Assembly: GCF_028389875.1 (NCBI RefSeq)
Contig: NC_084678.1
Span: forward strand, 12,802,899-12,866,898
Direction of reading: 5' to 3'
Source of the DNA: Rhea pennata
Taxonomy: Eukaryota > Chordata > Aves > Rheiformes > Rheidae
Length of the DNA: 64,000 nt
In this document: one piece after another, positions 24,201 through 35,449 of the stretch
How positions within the stretch are numbered: the first letter of the stretch is position 1
Layout: the number at the start of each line of letters is the position of its first letter
Notes under the pieces: generated by a model
The model's database searches: none
Seen by the model: only the letters and a program-made list of their open reading frames with translations
What the model was told of the DNA's origin: nothing
Made by a program: the position numbers and the translations under genes

Positions 24201-25995
24201 TAAAGGATGAGCATCGACCTCAGGATAAGGAAGCAGTGTGATGCCAAACAGGTAATACTGAATTGTCATTTAATGAGCCACTTTATCCAATTTTTAAGGA
24301 ATAGATTAGTCTGATGGGTTTTTGCATTTGTTTTTTTTCTTCTTTCTGTTTTTTCAGAGAAGTCATGGAAAAAGATGCTAAAGACTATGCAGATTCCATC
24401 CATGCAATATTTGTAGAGACAAGTGCGAAAAATGCAATAAACATTAATGAACTCTTTATAGAAATTAGTAAGTATTCAAACAGTTGATACATTTTCTTCT
24501 GAAAGAAGTTCGAGCAGAAATGTATTTATTATGGGCTTTTTTGTGCTAGTTAGGCAAGAATATACTGACTTGAATTTATTTCAACCAATTATGAAATCAA
24601 AATTGCAAGATGGACTGGTTTGGTTTTTGGTCATCCAAAGACTGCTAAAGGTTTCTCCAAGGAATTTTAAGCCCACTGTGATGCTACTGAATAAATAGCA
24701 AGAGAGGCACTGATGGCAGAAGCCAGTGTCATCTTACTACATCTGTTATTGACTGTTTCAGTTAGTACTTTCAAGGTTACAAAAGGGTAAGGAAAGGAAA
24801 TTGGAGAAGATCCAAACCTTATGCATCTGAGAAGAGGAGTTAAATTCTCACTCTTAATGTTTGTACTTGGTTTAGGGCAGTGCATTTTTCAAAAACATGA
24901 TTCAAAAATCTGATTCAAAAGTACAAGTTATTCTCTGGGAAATAGTACCTATAGTATGTTGACTTTTCCCTTAGGTTTTGGGTTGTGTGGCATTTTCTTA
25001 ATGCTCTTGTTTTTTGATTAAATCACAGATGTTTTTTGCCTCATTCATAGGGATGCATGGGAAAAAAAGTCCTATTTTGATTGAATGAAAAGCAGGCAGT
25101 ATTCCAAAGTCAATTCCATACAATATTATTTGTAGGATATGTTTTAGGCAACAGTACCAATGTGCAGATATGTCAACTTGATTCTAAAAACAAGACAAAT
25201 GGTAATCTGTATGTGCCTGTGTGTGTGTGTATATATATGCACTACATCTGCTTAATTTTGAATAGCTCTGCAAACATTTGACTAAAAAAAATAATTAAAT
25301 AGGATCCTTGTGAACAACTGAATTTGTTGAAGCTGAAGTAAAAAGAATATGCTGTAGATTGGCTTCCTGATTTATTGACTTAATAGTTGCTCTACACTCT
25401 AAAATTGATCTTAATTCGACTGAAAAAAAAAATCCCTAAAGCGTTATATTCCTTTCAGAAAAGAATAGTCAACCAGGAATAGTCAACCTGAGAGACTGAT
25501 CAGATGACCTAAGCAGCTATCCTTACAAGTTTATACCTTGTGCTAACCTTGATGGAGAGATGTGCTCTGGAAGTGCAGAATTGCAACTCTGAATGAAGAG
25601 ATTGCATGTAGTATAGCATCCTGCAGAGTATATTCCCTGAGGGTTCCTATGGCTTTGGTCTCCCAAGATTAGCCTGAAGTTTACACTTCGGGTGCAAAAT
25701 TAGCTTGAAACCACCTTAATTCATGCTCCCCGGAACTGTATGTATTAAAGACATAGTAGAGACTGTTAACTGTTTTCCTTCTGTTATGCAGGAATGTCAT
25801 CATTAATGACATTTTCATATACAAAACAGATATTGAATGCCTAAAATTTGTTTCATGTGTAGTGCTTGCTATGAGTGTTTTTTCTACCTCCTTGTAGGTC
25901 GTAGAATTCCGTCAACTGACACCAACCCCCCATCTAGTGGTAAGGGCTTCAAACTTAGAAGACAGCCATCGGTGACAAAGCGCAGCTGCTGTTGA
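12168..25995 (+). CDS. RAB22A: RAB22A, Ras-related small GTPase (complete, seven coding exons)
   Basis: Exons 12168-12203, 13976-14055, 18799-18880, 22206-22277, 22370-22476, 24358-24467 and 25898-25995 join in frame to encode 194 residues, the usual RAB22A length. All junctions are GT/AG. GTPase motifs are intact: P-loop GDTGVGKS (12-19), switch I threonine T37, WDTAGQE (59-65, catalytic Q64), NKCD (118-121) and SAK (148-150). The C-terminus KRSCC supplies the two cysteines for geranylgeranylation and membrane anchoring. Residues such as WRFVEDSFDPNINPTIG and VQYQNELHKF identify RAB22A rather than its sister RAB31, which has CRFVQDHFDHNISPTIG and VPCGNELHKF. The family acts on early endosomes, in EEA1 binding, endosome-to-Golgi and recycling traffic. 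The start has G at -3 and +4. Divergence from the mammalian protein is mostly in the C-terminal hypervariable tail (TDTNPPSS, PSVTKRSCC). Confidence 0.98.
12204..13975 (+). other. RAB22A: RAB22A intron 1
   Basis: The first 300 bp are GC-rich, with two copies of CGGCTCCGCGGGGCCCGG (12231-12266) and a CCCCT run (about 12276-12296). The rest is AT-rich with no gene or repeat family recognised. Confidence 0.7.
13976..14055 (+). CDS. RAB22A: RAB22A coding exon 2
   Basis: Acceptor TTCTTTCACAG, donor GTAAGAAA. It encodes DTGVGKSSIVWRFVEDSF and DPNINPTI, covering the P-loop and switch I; the last GG begins the split codon for G39. Confidence 0.97.
14056..18798 (+). other. RAB22A: RAB22A intron 2
   Basis: Intron of 4.7 kb. 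It contains one CR1 fragment near its 5' end (about 14172-14283, listed separately). Nothing else is recognised in it. Confidence 0.7.
14172..14283 (+). mobile_element. CR1 LINE fragment, 3' end, plus orientation
   Basis: The sequence contains GCCTGGATGCAACCCTGT, then GGTGACCCTGCTTGAGCAGG, then GATGATCTCCAGAGGTCCCT and ends CATTCTGTGG. This is the standard 3' tail of chicken-repeat-1 non-LTR retrotransposons. It is truncated at the 5' side, as most CR1 copies are, and carries no coding part. It lies in RAB22A intron 2. Confidence 0.93.
18799..18880 (+). CDS. RAB22A: RAB22A coding exon 3
   Basis: Acceptor TTTTTTCCAG, donor GTAAGTAG. It encodes ASFMTKTVQYQNELHKF and LIWDTAGQER, including the G3 box and catalytic glutamine. 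Confidence 0.97.
18881..22205 (+). other. RAB22A: RAB22A intron 3
   Basis: Intron of 3.3 kb with no gene, CR1 piece or RNA recognised. Two telomere-like units TTAGGG occur at 18928-18939 but are too few to mean anything. Confidence 0.65.
22206..22277 (+). CDS. RAB22A: RAB22A coding exon 4
   Basis: Acceptor TTTCTTGCAG, donor GTACGAAA. Seventy-two bases, 24 codons: FRALAPMYYRGSAAAI then IVYDITKE (switch II and beta-4). The following intron is only 92 bp. Confidence 0.97.
22370..22476 (+). CDS. RAB22A: RAB22A coding exon 5
   Basis: Acceptor TTTTTCCACCAG, donor GTAAATTG. It encodes ETFSTLKNWVKELRQHGPP and NIVVAIAGNKCDLNDV, including the NKCD guanine-specificity box. Confidence 0.97.
22477..24357 (+). 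other. RAB22A: RAB22A intron 5
   Basis: Intron of 1.9 kb; no coding or repeat signal recognised. Confidence 0.65.
24358..24467 (+). CDS. RAB22A: RAB22A coding exon 6
   Basis: Acceptor TGTTTTTTCAG, donor GTAAGTAT. It encodes EVMEKDAKDYADSIHAIF and VETSAKNAININELFIEI, including the SAK (G5) box. Confidence 0.97.
24468..25897 (+). other. RAB22A: RAB22A intron 6
   Basis: Intron of 1.4 kb; no coding or repeat signal recognised beyond a short TG/TA stretch near 25218-25239. Confidence 0.65.
25898..25995 (+). CDS. RAB22A: RAB22A coding exon 7 with stop codon
   Basis: Acceptor ACCTCCTTGTAG. It encodes RRIPSTDTNPPSSGKGF and KLRRQPSVTKRSCC and ends TGA at 25993-25995. The Cys-Cys end is the prenylation signal. 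Confidence 0.97.
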
Positions 25996-27901
25996 CTGAT
26001 TGCTTAGAAAATCAGACTTGTTTATACAGTAGGTGGTCTTGGAAGTTAATAGTTCACGTTGGGTTTATATTATCAGTCTTAGATCTCTATCTGCTGGTGT
26101 TCATACACCCAAGGTCCCACAAAAATGGGCCAGTCCATCTAACATCTATATGCTTGCAGAAAAGGCTGCAATCATAATGTCAGCCTGTTTACTTACAAAA
26201 TGTGTAGTATCTCTTGTATTCAAAGGGAATCCATCATCACTTTTTTGGCCTTGCTTGAAATGAAGGTGACTATATGGATGGTAGAACTGAAATGTTTAAT
26301 AGTCTTGTAATCAGGATGATGTTTTTCGTAAAAAGGGAAATGAGCACTTTTGTTGGACTTGGGGGTGGGAGGAATCTGTTGAAATTTGAAGTTAGTCAGA
26401 TGGCATTTCTTCCTTTTCTTCAGTGAGCCTTATTTTAAATGTAATTGTAGCTAATCCAAAGTATACTGGGACAGTTGGTTTGAGGTGGCTACAAAATAAG
26501 CAACTGAAGACAGATAAAGAGCAAATTGGTCCATCCAGTCCCCAAATCCCATTTGCACTTTTTATTTAAAGATATTACGTGGGGCAGGGGGAACAAAAGC
26601 AACAGCCTGTAAACCACAGACAATCTTTTTCACATGCTGACTCTAATCACTTTAAGGCAAACTGATAAAGTTATAGGCATCTTTCTGTTTTTACAAGCTT
26701 TTTTTAATATTAAAATGTTGGTAGAAGAAAACCTAACTGTACTTCTGACTAAATTAACTGGTTACTGACTAAAAACAGGTGCTGTCAATAGTTCTGGTAA
26801 GATTTAAAAGGTTTGGGGAAAGCTTTTAACTGCTTGGCATGTGTAAAGTGTTCATATTATATTTATGAGACCAATGTTTAAAATATAAATTATATAAAAA
26901 CAGTAAAATAATGCAGTTATATTCATTCCTTCCATTCCACACCTGTGGATAAACTCCTGAGGATCACCACTTCCCCCCCCCCCCCTTGCATATTAGGTGT
27001 TATCTCTGACAGTGACTTTACCCAGAGGCAGGCTGAAATTCATTCTTTAGATCACACTCGAAAAGGCCAATAGAGACTACTGTTGGTGCAGTGTGAGGTC
27101 TGTCTGAGCAAGTACTCATCTGTGGTGCACCCCTCTTTCCTGTTTTGAATGCAAAAATACAAATAGGAACTAAACTGAAATCGTATGGTAATGTAGATCA
27201 TTACCTGTTGATTCCTGGGCTTTTTCATCTGTGAGAAGTTTTTTTTCTTTAGCAAATCAGCTTTTAGCTTATTGTGCTGGTTTTAGTACGCTTTCAATTA
27301 AAATATAGATTGACAATACCCTACTGTGCTATTTTATTTATTTTTATTTTTTCCTACTAGCACTAGTGAGGAATTTCATACTTTCAAAGAAAGAGCTTAC
27401 TAAACTCAAGTATATACTAAAATATACTTTCTAGCTTTAGTATCAAAATGAATTCGTGTTGATGATGCTTGCTCTGTATTTGTGGTTTGGCTTTCTGTCA
27501 TCTCAAGTATTTTCTTTCATTCTTCAATGCTTCCTTCAGAGAACTTCTACTTCAGACTAGTTTGTATTATTCAAAATTCTTGCAGAGTTATTCTGGAGCA
27601 AAACAGTTAAACCATTACAGTGAGAGATTTTAAATAGATCAGTACATTTTAATGGAATTTGGTGACTACGTTTTTCATTATGCCTGTTACTTACAGCTGC
27701 ATAGCCAAGTATGCCCTTTCTTTGCTGCAGTTGTACAGGCTTCATACGTATAGAATGCCTAAGAAGTATATCTTCATCAAACAAAGCCTGTTTGAAGCCC
27801 TTTTGGAAACACTGGGCCTTAACAAAGTATGTCATAGTAGAGTCAGATTTGTGTTCAGTATTCAGCCTTTTGTATAATATTTTTGTGTGTAATTTGAATG
27901 A

Positions 27902-27907
27902 AATAAA
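27902..27907 (+). terminator. Possible proximal polyadenylation signal of RAB22A
   Basis: AATAAA about 1.9 kb after the RAB22A stop, followed by T-rich sequence. It could give a short 3'UTR isoform lacking the CR1 segment. The hexamer is common by chance in such AT-rich DNA. Confidence 0.3.
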
Positions 27908-28789
27908 TTAGGAACAGAATTTTGATACTTTTACAATTTTTAAATTAAAAAATGTAGACTAGCAGTTGGATGCATAATATTCATAATTATTTCAGCAACT
28001 TGCACAGTGGCAGTCCATGAAAATGAAAATCTCTAATTTCTTTGTAAAATCCCACTTCTTACTCCTGGCAAATTAAAAAACTTATGTTTAAGAAACATTT
28101 TTGAAGCTAGTTTAAAATAGGTCTCAGATACTGTACTCTTGGGACACTTCTGTGCTGTAAAGCGGAATTTATTTCAAAATGACAGGTTATTTTGGAGTGG
28201 TGAATTTTGTACACTTGACAGCATCAGAGCATACCATAATCACTTTATAGTCCTGTGTCGTCATTATAGATCTCTAACTTCTTTCTAACTTCCAAGCAAG
28301 TTTATAAAAAGAGATTCTGCATATAGTTGGTTCTCTACAACTGTTATGACCTTGTTACCACTTCCCTTTTCAGTATTACATTGTCATGTTTTTTTCAGCA
28401 AGCCACTGGTGTTCACAATGTTTCAGAAGTCTATTTTGTACCCAAAAACTGGGTGCTTTAGTGTCTTAACTGTAATACAGAAAATACTGTGTTTAACAGT
28501 TTTAGTAATAAATCTGGAGATTTTCTTCAACTTGGAAATATTGTAGAAGGAAAGCCTGATATCAGAAATATTTTTCATGCAGATTAGTAGAATAAGGAAT
28601 TTCAAACTCTCCCTCTGAATTATCATTGTTGTATACTAGCATGGTGTGAAAAATGGACTTCTCTCTCACTGGAAAGCAGACTTATAATTGGTTTAATAGT
28701 ATTTGAACAATCTTTATTGACTTTAGAAGAAAATCTTTGATGCTAGGTTGGACTGAGTGAGGCTAGTATTGATATCCAGTCCTCTTAGC

Positions 28790-28985
28790 AAATCACAGAA
28801 TGGCTGAGGTGGTAAGGGACCTCTGGAGATCATGTAGTATAAACCCTCTGCTCTAATAGGGTCATCTATAGCAGATTGCCCAAGATTGTCTCCAAACAGC
28901 TTACAGCTTTTGAAGCTCCAAGGAAGGAGACTCCACAACCTCTCTGGGCAACCTGTTCCAGTGCTCTTTATAAATTTCTTTCTAA
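28790..28985 (-). mobile_element. CR1 LINE fragment, 3' end, minus orientation
   Basis: Read on the plus strand it starts AATCACAGAATGGCTGAGG, continues GGGACCTCTGGAGATCAT and includes GACTCCACAACCTCTCTGGG followed by CAACCTGTTCCAGTGCTC. These are reverse complements of the CR1 3' end. It is moderately diverged and has no coding part. It lies in the inferred RAB22A 3'UTR, antisense to the transcript. Confidence 0.93.
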
Positions 28986-31900
28986 ACTATCCTCATTTGT
29001 TTGATATACACTAGTAATACACTTTTTTTTTTAAGGCTACAAAAGTGGCATTGTGTTTGGGCAATCTGGCCACTGTCATATGTAACTAAATGCTGATGCC
29101 CTGTACTCCTTTGTTTTGTTACCAGTGTGGATGGAATGCCTGCATTCTTCATATCTTTATGCAGTTCTAATCTTGAGTTGCTCCAGTTAATGCAAACATG
29201 GAAGTGACCAGTGTTTCAAACTGTCCAGACTAATGTTTAACAAGTTATTGAGGCTTTTAAAAACATGTCTATTTAAAATGGTAGCCTGTTGATGCAAGTT
29301 TTTTTTCAGCCAACATAATGGTTTATTGATCAGTTGACCGTAAGTGAAAGCTGAAATGTAATCTTCCCTGGATGAGACATGCATATTGTTCATTGTTTCA
29401 TTTTTGTTAGAGAAAAAAAATTTTTAATGCTAATTCTTTATTAATATAGGCCATCCACTTTGATGTTGCACTAGGTCTGCTGAAATTGATCATATAGTCC
29501 CAAAATAGCTTCTGTATTAGGAGACTGTGTAGCCTTTGAGTATTCAGAGTGCTGATTATCAACCATTCCAGCTAACTCTTTAATAATGCTTTTCTGCTGA
29601 GAAGCTGTTGAAAAAGCTCAGGACATAAATTTTATTGCAGTATATCTCTTTGTTTAATGACTGGAGTTCATTCCAGAGACTAGATATTTGGATATTTTTA
29701 AAGTGAATAATTACTGCAAATCATACTAGAAAGGAAGCATGTTACATATGTAGAAAGGTAACAAGGTACATATCATTTTATTGCTCCAGAGCATTTTTAT
29801 AACTGACAAAATATGATTATTTCTGCTTGTAAGCAAGACTGACTTGTTCCCACAGAGGTTAGATTTGTATAAAGACATCATTTGACAAATGTCTAGTTCT
29901 TAGGCTTTGGAGCTACTTAAGCATGCCCTCAAAGTTTTGGAGGGTGTCTTCATCTGACCTTCTAAATTACAGGAGCATATTAGCTGACTTGTCAGGTTCT
30001 GGATCTGTGTTGTATGTAGTTTTGTAGCATATTTGATATACATGCTGAAAATTGGCATTCTAAATGTCTAAATAGGTAAGATCTGCAAGCTTGAATTTAA
30101 CAAAAGGCAGAAGTATTTAGTGAACAAATTAATGAAATCATCATAGGTGCTTTGAAAACTTCTGAGAGAATTGTAACCGCTTTGCTGTTGCCAAGAATAT
30201 AGAGACTTATTTTATAATATAAATTTATACATCAATGCTGAAAGACAACACAAATCAACGCACTTTAAATCCCCACTGACATCAGTGAGACATCAAGTGC
30301 TACAGGATCAAATAGTTAATAGTATAGAAGGGCACTGAATGCAGATTTGAATCTTCTGATGGAAAGTTTCGCGTATGTATTAGCAGCGTAATGTTACCAC
30401 CCTGCTCAAGAAAGAATATTTACATGTTTAGAAAGGGAGTAAGAGGAAAAGACATGCCTACTTTCTGTTCTGGAAATCTAATCCTCTTAACCTGGTCAAG
30501 AGATGTGGAATTCATTAGGAGTTGTCTTCATTCATAGGTGGTTAAAGCTTCATTTTAATTTATCAAAAAGAATTCAGGTTGAATATCTTGCATGGTTAAA
30601 TATTGGCCTCAACAAGCATTTTATGTTAATCCTAAACTGTTCCTTTAACATTTTGATTTGCTTTAACATTTGAAGCTTTTTCAATGATGTTTGGATGACT
30701 TTCCTTCTTATCCTCACTGTTTATTAAGGATGGGATGGTCTACCAGTGGTGTGTGCTCTATCAGCAATCTGCAAAGACTATCTTGGGAGCTGATGATTTA
30801 CAGGACAGAAGTTGTCCAATTTGATGGCTAGCTGCCCCATAGTAAGCCTCATATATGATTAGCAATAACTAAATAAAAGGGAGGTGTAGGTGGGGCAGCA
30901 GGGGACAAACATGGTAGATGTCAGACATGGGAAGAATCTGAGTTATTCACTGATTTAAACTTCTATACTGCCTATTTATTTTCTTTAAAAAACAAAAAAA
31001 AACCACTTTCAGGTATCTCTTGAATGCTTGAGACATCTAGAAAGAGGTTCGTCTGCTTATGGATAGAGATAAGGATAAACTATTAACTTTTTGCAGGAAG
31101 TAGTTTTACAGTAATGTGGGAGTTCTTTTTCTCAGAGCACAAGAACTCAGTGCCTGAAACAAAATTACTAAAGATCTGTACAAAATTCTCGAAAGAAAAT
31201 ATACACTTATGTTCAGCTTTCTGAGGACTGCCTTGTCATATGGTTCCTGTGAGAGGAAACAAGCTTGAAACAGCATCTTTGTTTCTCATGTAAAATTCAG
31301 GTGCTAAAACGTTTCTCCATAACTTTTTAGGCCTTCTGACAACCATGCCTGGTTATATTAAAAAAAAATCCTTTTGATCTTCTGGAGGCCTTGGCAATTT
31401 GAATGTGAGCCCTTTCTTGGACAGTCAGAATAGAAAATGCTTGACTTAGTAATGCTTGTTCAATCTTTCCAAACTTTTTCTGTAATGTGTCACAGAAATC
31501 TTTCAAGGGATATAAGAATCCTTCCTGAAACCCAAGTATATTCATGGTCTTCATCTCTGAGATATTGAACAGATTCTAGAGTCATCTTTACCCCTCCCAC
31601 AAGCCCTGAATTTCTAACAGAGGATTGTCATACTGGACATGATCCATATAGCTAATTAAAAGTGCTTACAAAAGTTGCTAAGAGTTATTTAGTGCTTCCT
31701 ACTTTACATAGGAAATTGAAGGAATGAGTGGAACTTGTCCCCTTAAAAATGGTACAGCCTTTGTTGAAATTGCTCTCATTATAGAATAATTACCAAAAAA
31801 AAGAAGAAAATGTTGGCTTCCTCATTACATTGTCCTGCCAGTTGGAGTCATTAAAGTCTTGAATAAATTCATTGTTAGTTTTTAAGCAAGAAGCCAGTTA

Positions 31901-33268
31901 CCTTTGTAAGGTTACTCTTGTCCTTTGAGAAGGTTGGATTTTTCTTTACTTCATTCCTGTTAATGTTTTTGCATATGTGCCATGGATGAACAAACCAACT
32001 GGTACTCCTTTTCTAATGTTAAAGGATACAGACCACTTCTTCCTGTTCTGTCATTCCCTTCTTTTTTTGTTAAGGTGTGGTAATCCATCCATTTGTTGCA
32101 CTTGGATATACTGTAACTCTTGACCATGGATGCTACTTTCTTGCCTCACTTTTTACTCATGTTAAAATATGTATTTCCTATTATTAAATCTATTTTCTTT
32201 AAATCTATTATGTTTTCTTGACAATTTGTATTTTGTTTCGCTATGGGATTTAGCCAAGAAAAGATAGCAAGTGTCTTTTTTTCCTTGAAAGTTAAAGAAG
32301 CATCTACCACAGCAGCAAATGTTTGTAAACAAAATGGGAATTCATTAGTACAGCCTTGTGAAACTGTTATGAAAACATATCTGCTGAATCACATACCACT
32401 GCTACATGATACCAGATAACAAAGGCTAAAAGCACACTCCTCTGGTGAAATAAATTTCTGTAAGGCTCTGTTAACATAATTTGAATTCTAAATTTAAACT
32501 ACTCTTTTTTTTTTTTTTGGCTTCCTATTTCTAAATATAGTGTATCTAGCATTGAAATTGCAACATGCTATGAACTTATGTGAGACATCTATAGAAATGT
32601 GATCCATTTCTGCGTAAGACACTTAAGACTTCTTGGCAATCTCTTCTGTTTCCCTCCTCCTCTCCCTTGGGACTCCCCCTCTCTCCCCCCCCCCCCCCCC
32701 AAAGTAAAATGAAGAAGAAAAAAAGTCATTTTGAAGACTTCTAAACAAGAAATTGAAGAATTTGTGTTTTCAGGGCACAGAAATAAGCTGATAAGCGTAT
32801 AGCTCTTGCAGTGTAATAAATGTTTCCTGTAAAATTAAGTGGGACTGTTAACCTTTGTATCAGCAATTCTCGTCCCTCTTAAGAATGTTCTGCATTTTCA
32901 TTATAGTATTAGGTTAACCTGCTACAAGAGTTGAAAGGTCTGTGCCTTCTTATTATAGTATCTATTATTAAAACAAACTTAAGCTGCTCAAAGTTAAAGA
33001 GCACTTGCAACACTGTAAACTGCACACATTTACAACCATTGCTTCACTGCATGAAATGTAGTCAGATTGCTAGTGATGAAATATTGTAGTGATGAATTCC
33101 TAAGCTTATGAATGTTTTGAGACATTTTTTATAGTCTTTTCTTGGGCTGGTCCCAAGAGTGTGTACAGGTTTGTCTGTATTGTTGGTTTGTAGATGCTAA
33201 TGAAACGAGACTTTTATTCTCTCTTTTTTGTTTGTATTGTTACACTCCCATATAGTGCATAGAATGCA

Positions 33269-33274
33269 AATAAA
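33269..33274 (+). terminator. RAB22A: Candidate distal polyadenylation signal of RAB22A
   Basis: AATAAA in the context GCAAATAAAGAATTGGG, followed by an A-rich stretch at about 33320-33348. One of two closely spaced candidates for the main transcript end. Confidence 0.5.
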
Positions 33275-33421
33275 GAATTGGGCATAATATAAGCAGCCTT
33301 TCCAGCTTAAGCATTCGTTAAAAAAAAAAAAAAAGGAAAAAAAACCTTTATAACATGCTAATAACATGCTGAGTCATTATCAGTCTGATGTATTGTGCAA
33401 AAAAGGTGTAAACATTTTATT

Positions 33422-33427
33422 AATAAA
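33422..33427 (+). terminator. RAB22A: Second candidate distal polyadenylation signal of RAB22A
   Basis: AATAAA followed within 30 bases by TGTGCTGGTTTTATTT, a plausible GT/T-rich downstream element. Confidence 0.45.
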
Positions 33428-33450
33428 AAGCTTTGTTTATAAATGTGCTG

Positions 33451-35449
33451 GTTTTATTTATAAATGGTTCCCAAAATTTAAACATCTTCAAAAATAGTCT
33501 GTGAAGTAATAGAGAAGACTGTAAGCAATACTATGGCAGAAATGAATCCAAGTGATAATTCAAATGTCAGTGCTTTTGAAAAACACCTTACTGGACGTTC
33601 AGAAACTGGAGCTTTTTCCTCATTTATGTATACACAAAGACAAAAGACAAACTTGTACAAAAAGGGGGTGGTGAAAAATAGCAAAGAATGCAGCTTTTGT
33701 CTAATGCTTCCTTTCATTGCAGCATGATGTCTGAGAAACCGCAGGCCACACACAGACTTGTCAACTAGTGCAAGGCCTACCAAATCCTACCAGGGTCATT
33801 TAATACAATACTTTTTGCTTAAACCTTGAAAGTGAGGTTCTTGACTGTTTAGACCGGCTTTCTGTCAGTCAAAACTGTGAAAAAAAATTTAATTTCTGTG
33901 AAGTGTTTTGTGAGGCTCGTCTTGCTGGGGAGAGATCCTTTTTTTTATTTCACTGGAACTCCTATCTAAGTGTTATTTCTGTGTCTTTCTACCAAGCAAT
34001 TAGCTGCAGTTCGTGTGCAGAAACAGGCACCGGTATCTTTTTACTACAGACCTGGAATAGTTTATTTTGAATGTATTGTTCAGTGTCTGCTGTTTTTAAA
34101 ATGTCCTTTTAGATGCATGTAAACTGCTTTGAAGAGTGTCAAATGTATTTGTGTAAGGAGTATGAATGTGCTCACCATGGTGCACAGGAAGAGTAAACAC
34201 AGGGAATGTGCTAGATTAGGGAAAACATTTACATGTGTTTAAATATGGAAGCCAGATAACTAAATGCAAACCACCTGATTTGCACACAGTATGAGAGAAT
34301 ACAGTGTGTCATGTGGCTCAAGTCTCAGAGCTTTTAAGGTAACAGATTTTTGCAGATAGAAGTGCCCTTCAAAATTGTTCTAATACAAAGCCTCAGATGC
34401 AGTTCAAAGTCTCCCTTAGTGCTCATCTCTAGTATTTACTCCTATTTACCAGAGATGCACCCTGGCAACAAGTTGTTGTTTAGCCTTGTTGTTGCTGAGT
34501 AGTTAACAAAGTGGGGATTGTTCTTGGTACCTGAGGAGGTACCAAGATTTTGCAGGTGGCCTTGGTGCATGCCCATTTCAATCAATCTGATCTGCCCAAT
34601 ACTAAACATCGCACCTTATTTATTTATGAATGTAGTTTATAAGGTTTCTGTTAGATTTTACATTTTTAACTTTGAGTGAAAACTATGTTTTGCTTCATAA
34701 AAATTTTAGCTTGGATGAAGATGTAGGTGAACCCTCCAAATTCAAGCACGTAAGTGAAAGCTGCCAGTTAATGTAAGATGATACAACTTTGCAAACCCTT
34801 TAAGATATGGATCATCAAATGCTTAATGTACAAATGCATGTGCTTTGAACTTTGAGGAAGAAGCACAGTTTTGAAAGGTCTGGGCAGCAACACTGAACAG
34901 TTGTTTACTTTGGGGACTTTTATTATGTATCATTATATATTGTGTAAGGTTTCCTCTGTCTTGTTCCTCGTTGTTAGTTTCCAGTTAACTTGCAGCTATG
35001 CATAAAGCTTGTCTTTTTCTGCCAATTAAAATGTTTACAGACTCAGAATTCCTAACTCAATGAGAGAATCTGTTTATAAAAATAAAACAATCTAAGAGAT
35101 TACATGAAAGGAGATAATCTTTCCAGAGTTATCAGCCAAAGAAAACTGTACTCCAAAGCATAACAACGAACTGAATTATCTCATGAGTTGAAATCTAATT
35201 AAATGTTATGGCATAATCTGTACTTTATAGTATAAATGAAACTCCCACAAGTAGCAGAAATAATAAGCCAAGAATGTTCTCGACTGATTAACCAAGGAAA
35301 GTAGAATAGCAGGGACCTGAAAAAAATAGCTGGAGCGGGGGGGGGGGGAAGAAAAGCCCCATGTGTAGCCAGGGGACTCTACAAATGACTAACCTGAGTT
35401 GTTGTTCCTTGTTGTGTCAGAGCGTTTTCTTTAGCTGGTACCAGGGTTG
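33451..35449. other. Intergenic region between RAB22A and the GC-rich block
   Basis: AT-rich sequence of 2 kb with a G12 run at 35337-35348. No protein match, CR1 piece or RNA gene was recognised. If RAB22A uses a later polyadenylation site, part of it could still be 3'UTR. Confidence 0.5.

Larger units (their letters stand above)
25996..33450 (+). other. RAB22A: RAB22A 3' untranslated region (inferred, about 7.4 kb)
   Basis: After the stop codon there is a long AT-rich stretch with no competing gene. Many AATAAA signals occur (27902, 28507, 33269, 33422), and the last two lie close together ahead of T/GT-rich sequence. The RAB22A mRNA is known to have a very long 3'UTR in other vertebrates, and the distance fits. 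The region includes an ATTTA-rich stretch at about 27331-27352 (ARE-like), a C13 run at 26973-26985, a C16 run at 32685-32700 and an antisense CR1 fragment at about 28790-28985. The end is not proven. Confidence 0.55.

Noticed and set aside
12168-25995. RAB31 as the identity of the Rab gene
   Set aside because: Residues VWRFVEDSFDPNINPT, VQYQNELHKF and the KRSCC end fit RAB22A. RAB31 has different residues at these sites, and the neighbour is VAPB, not VAPA.
33478-33783. Frame of 101 codons just past the RAB22A 3' end
   Set aside because: Low-complexity hydrophobic content, overlapping frame on the opposite strand, and no family match.
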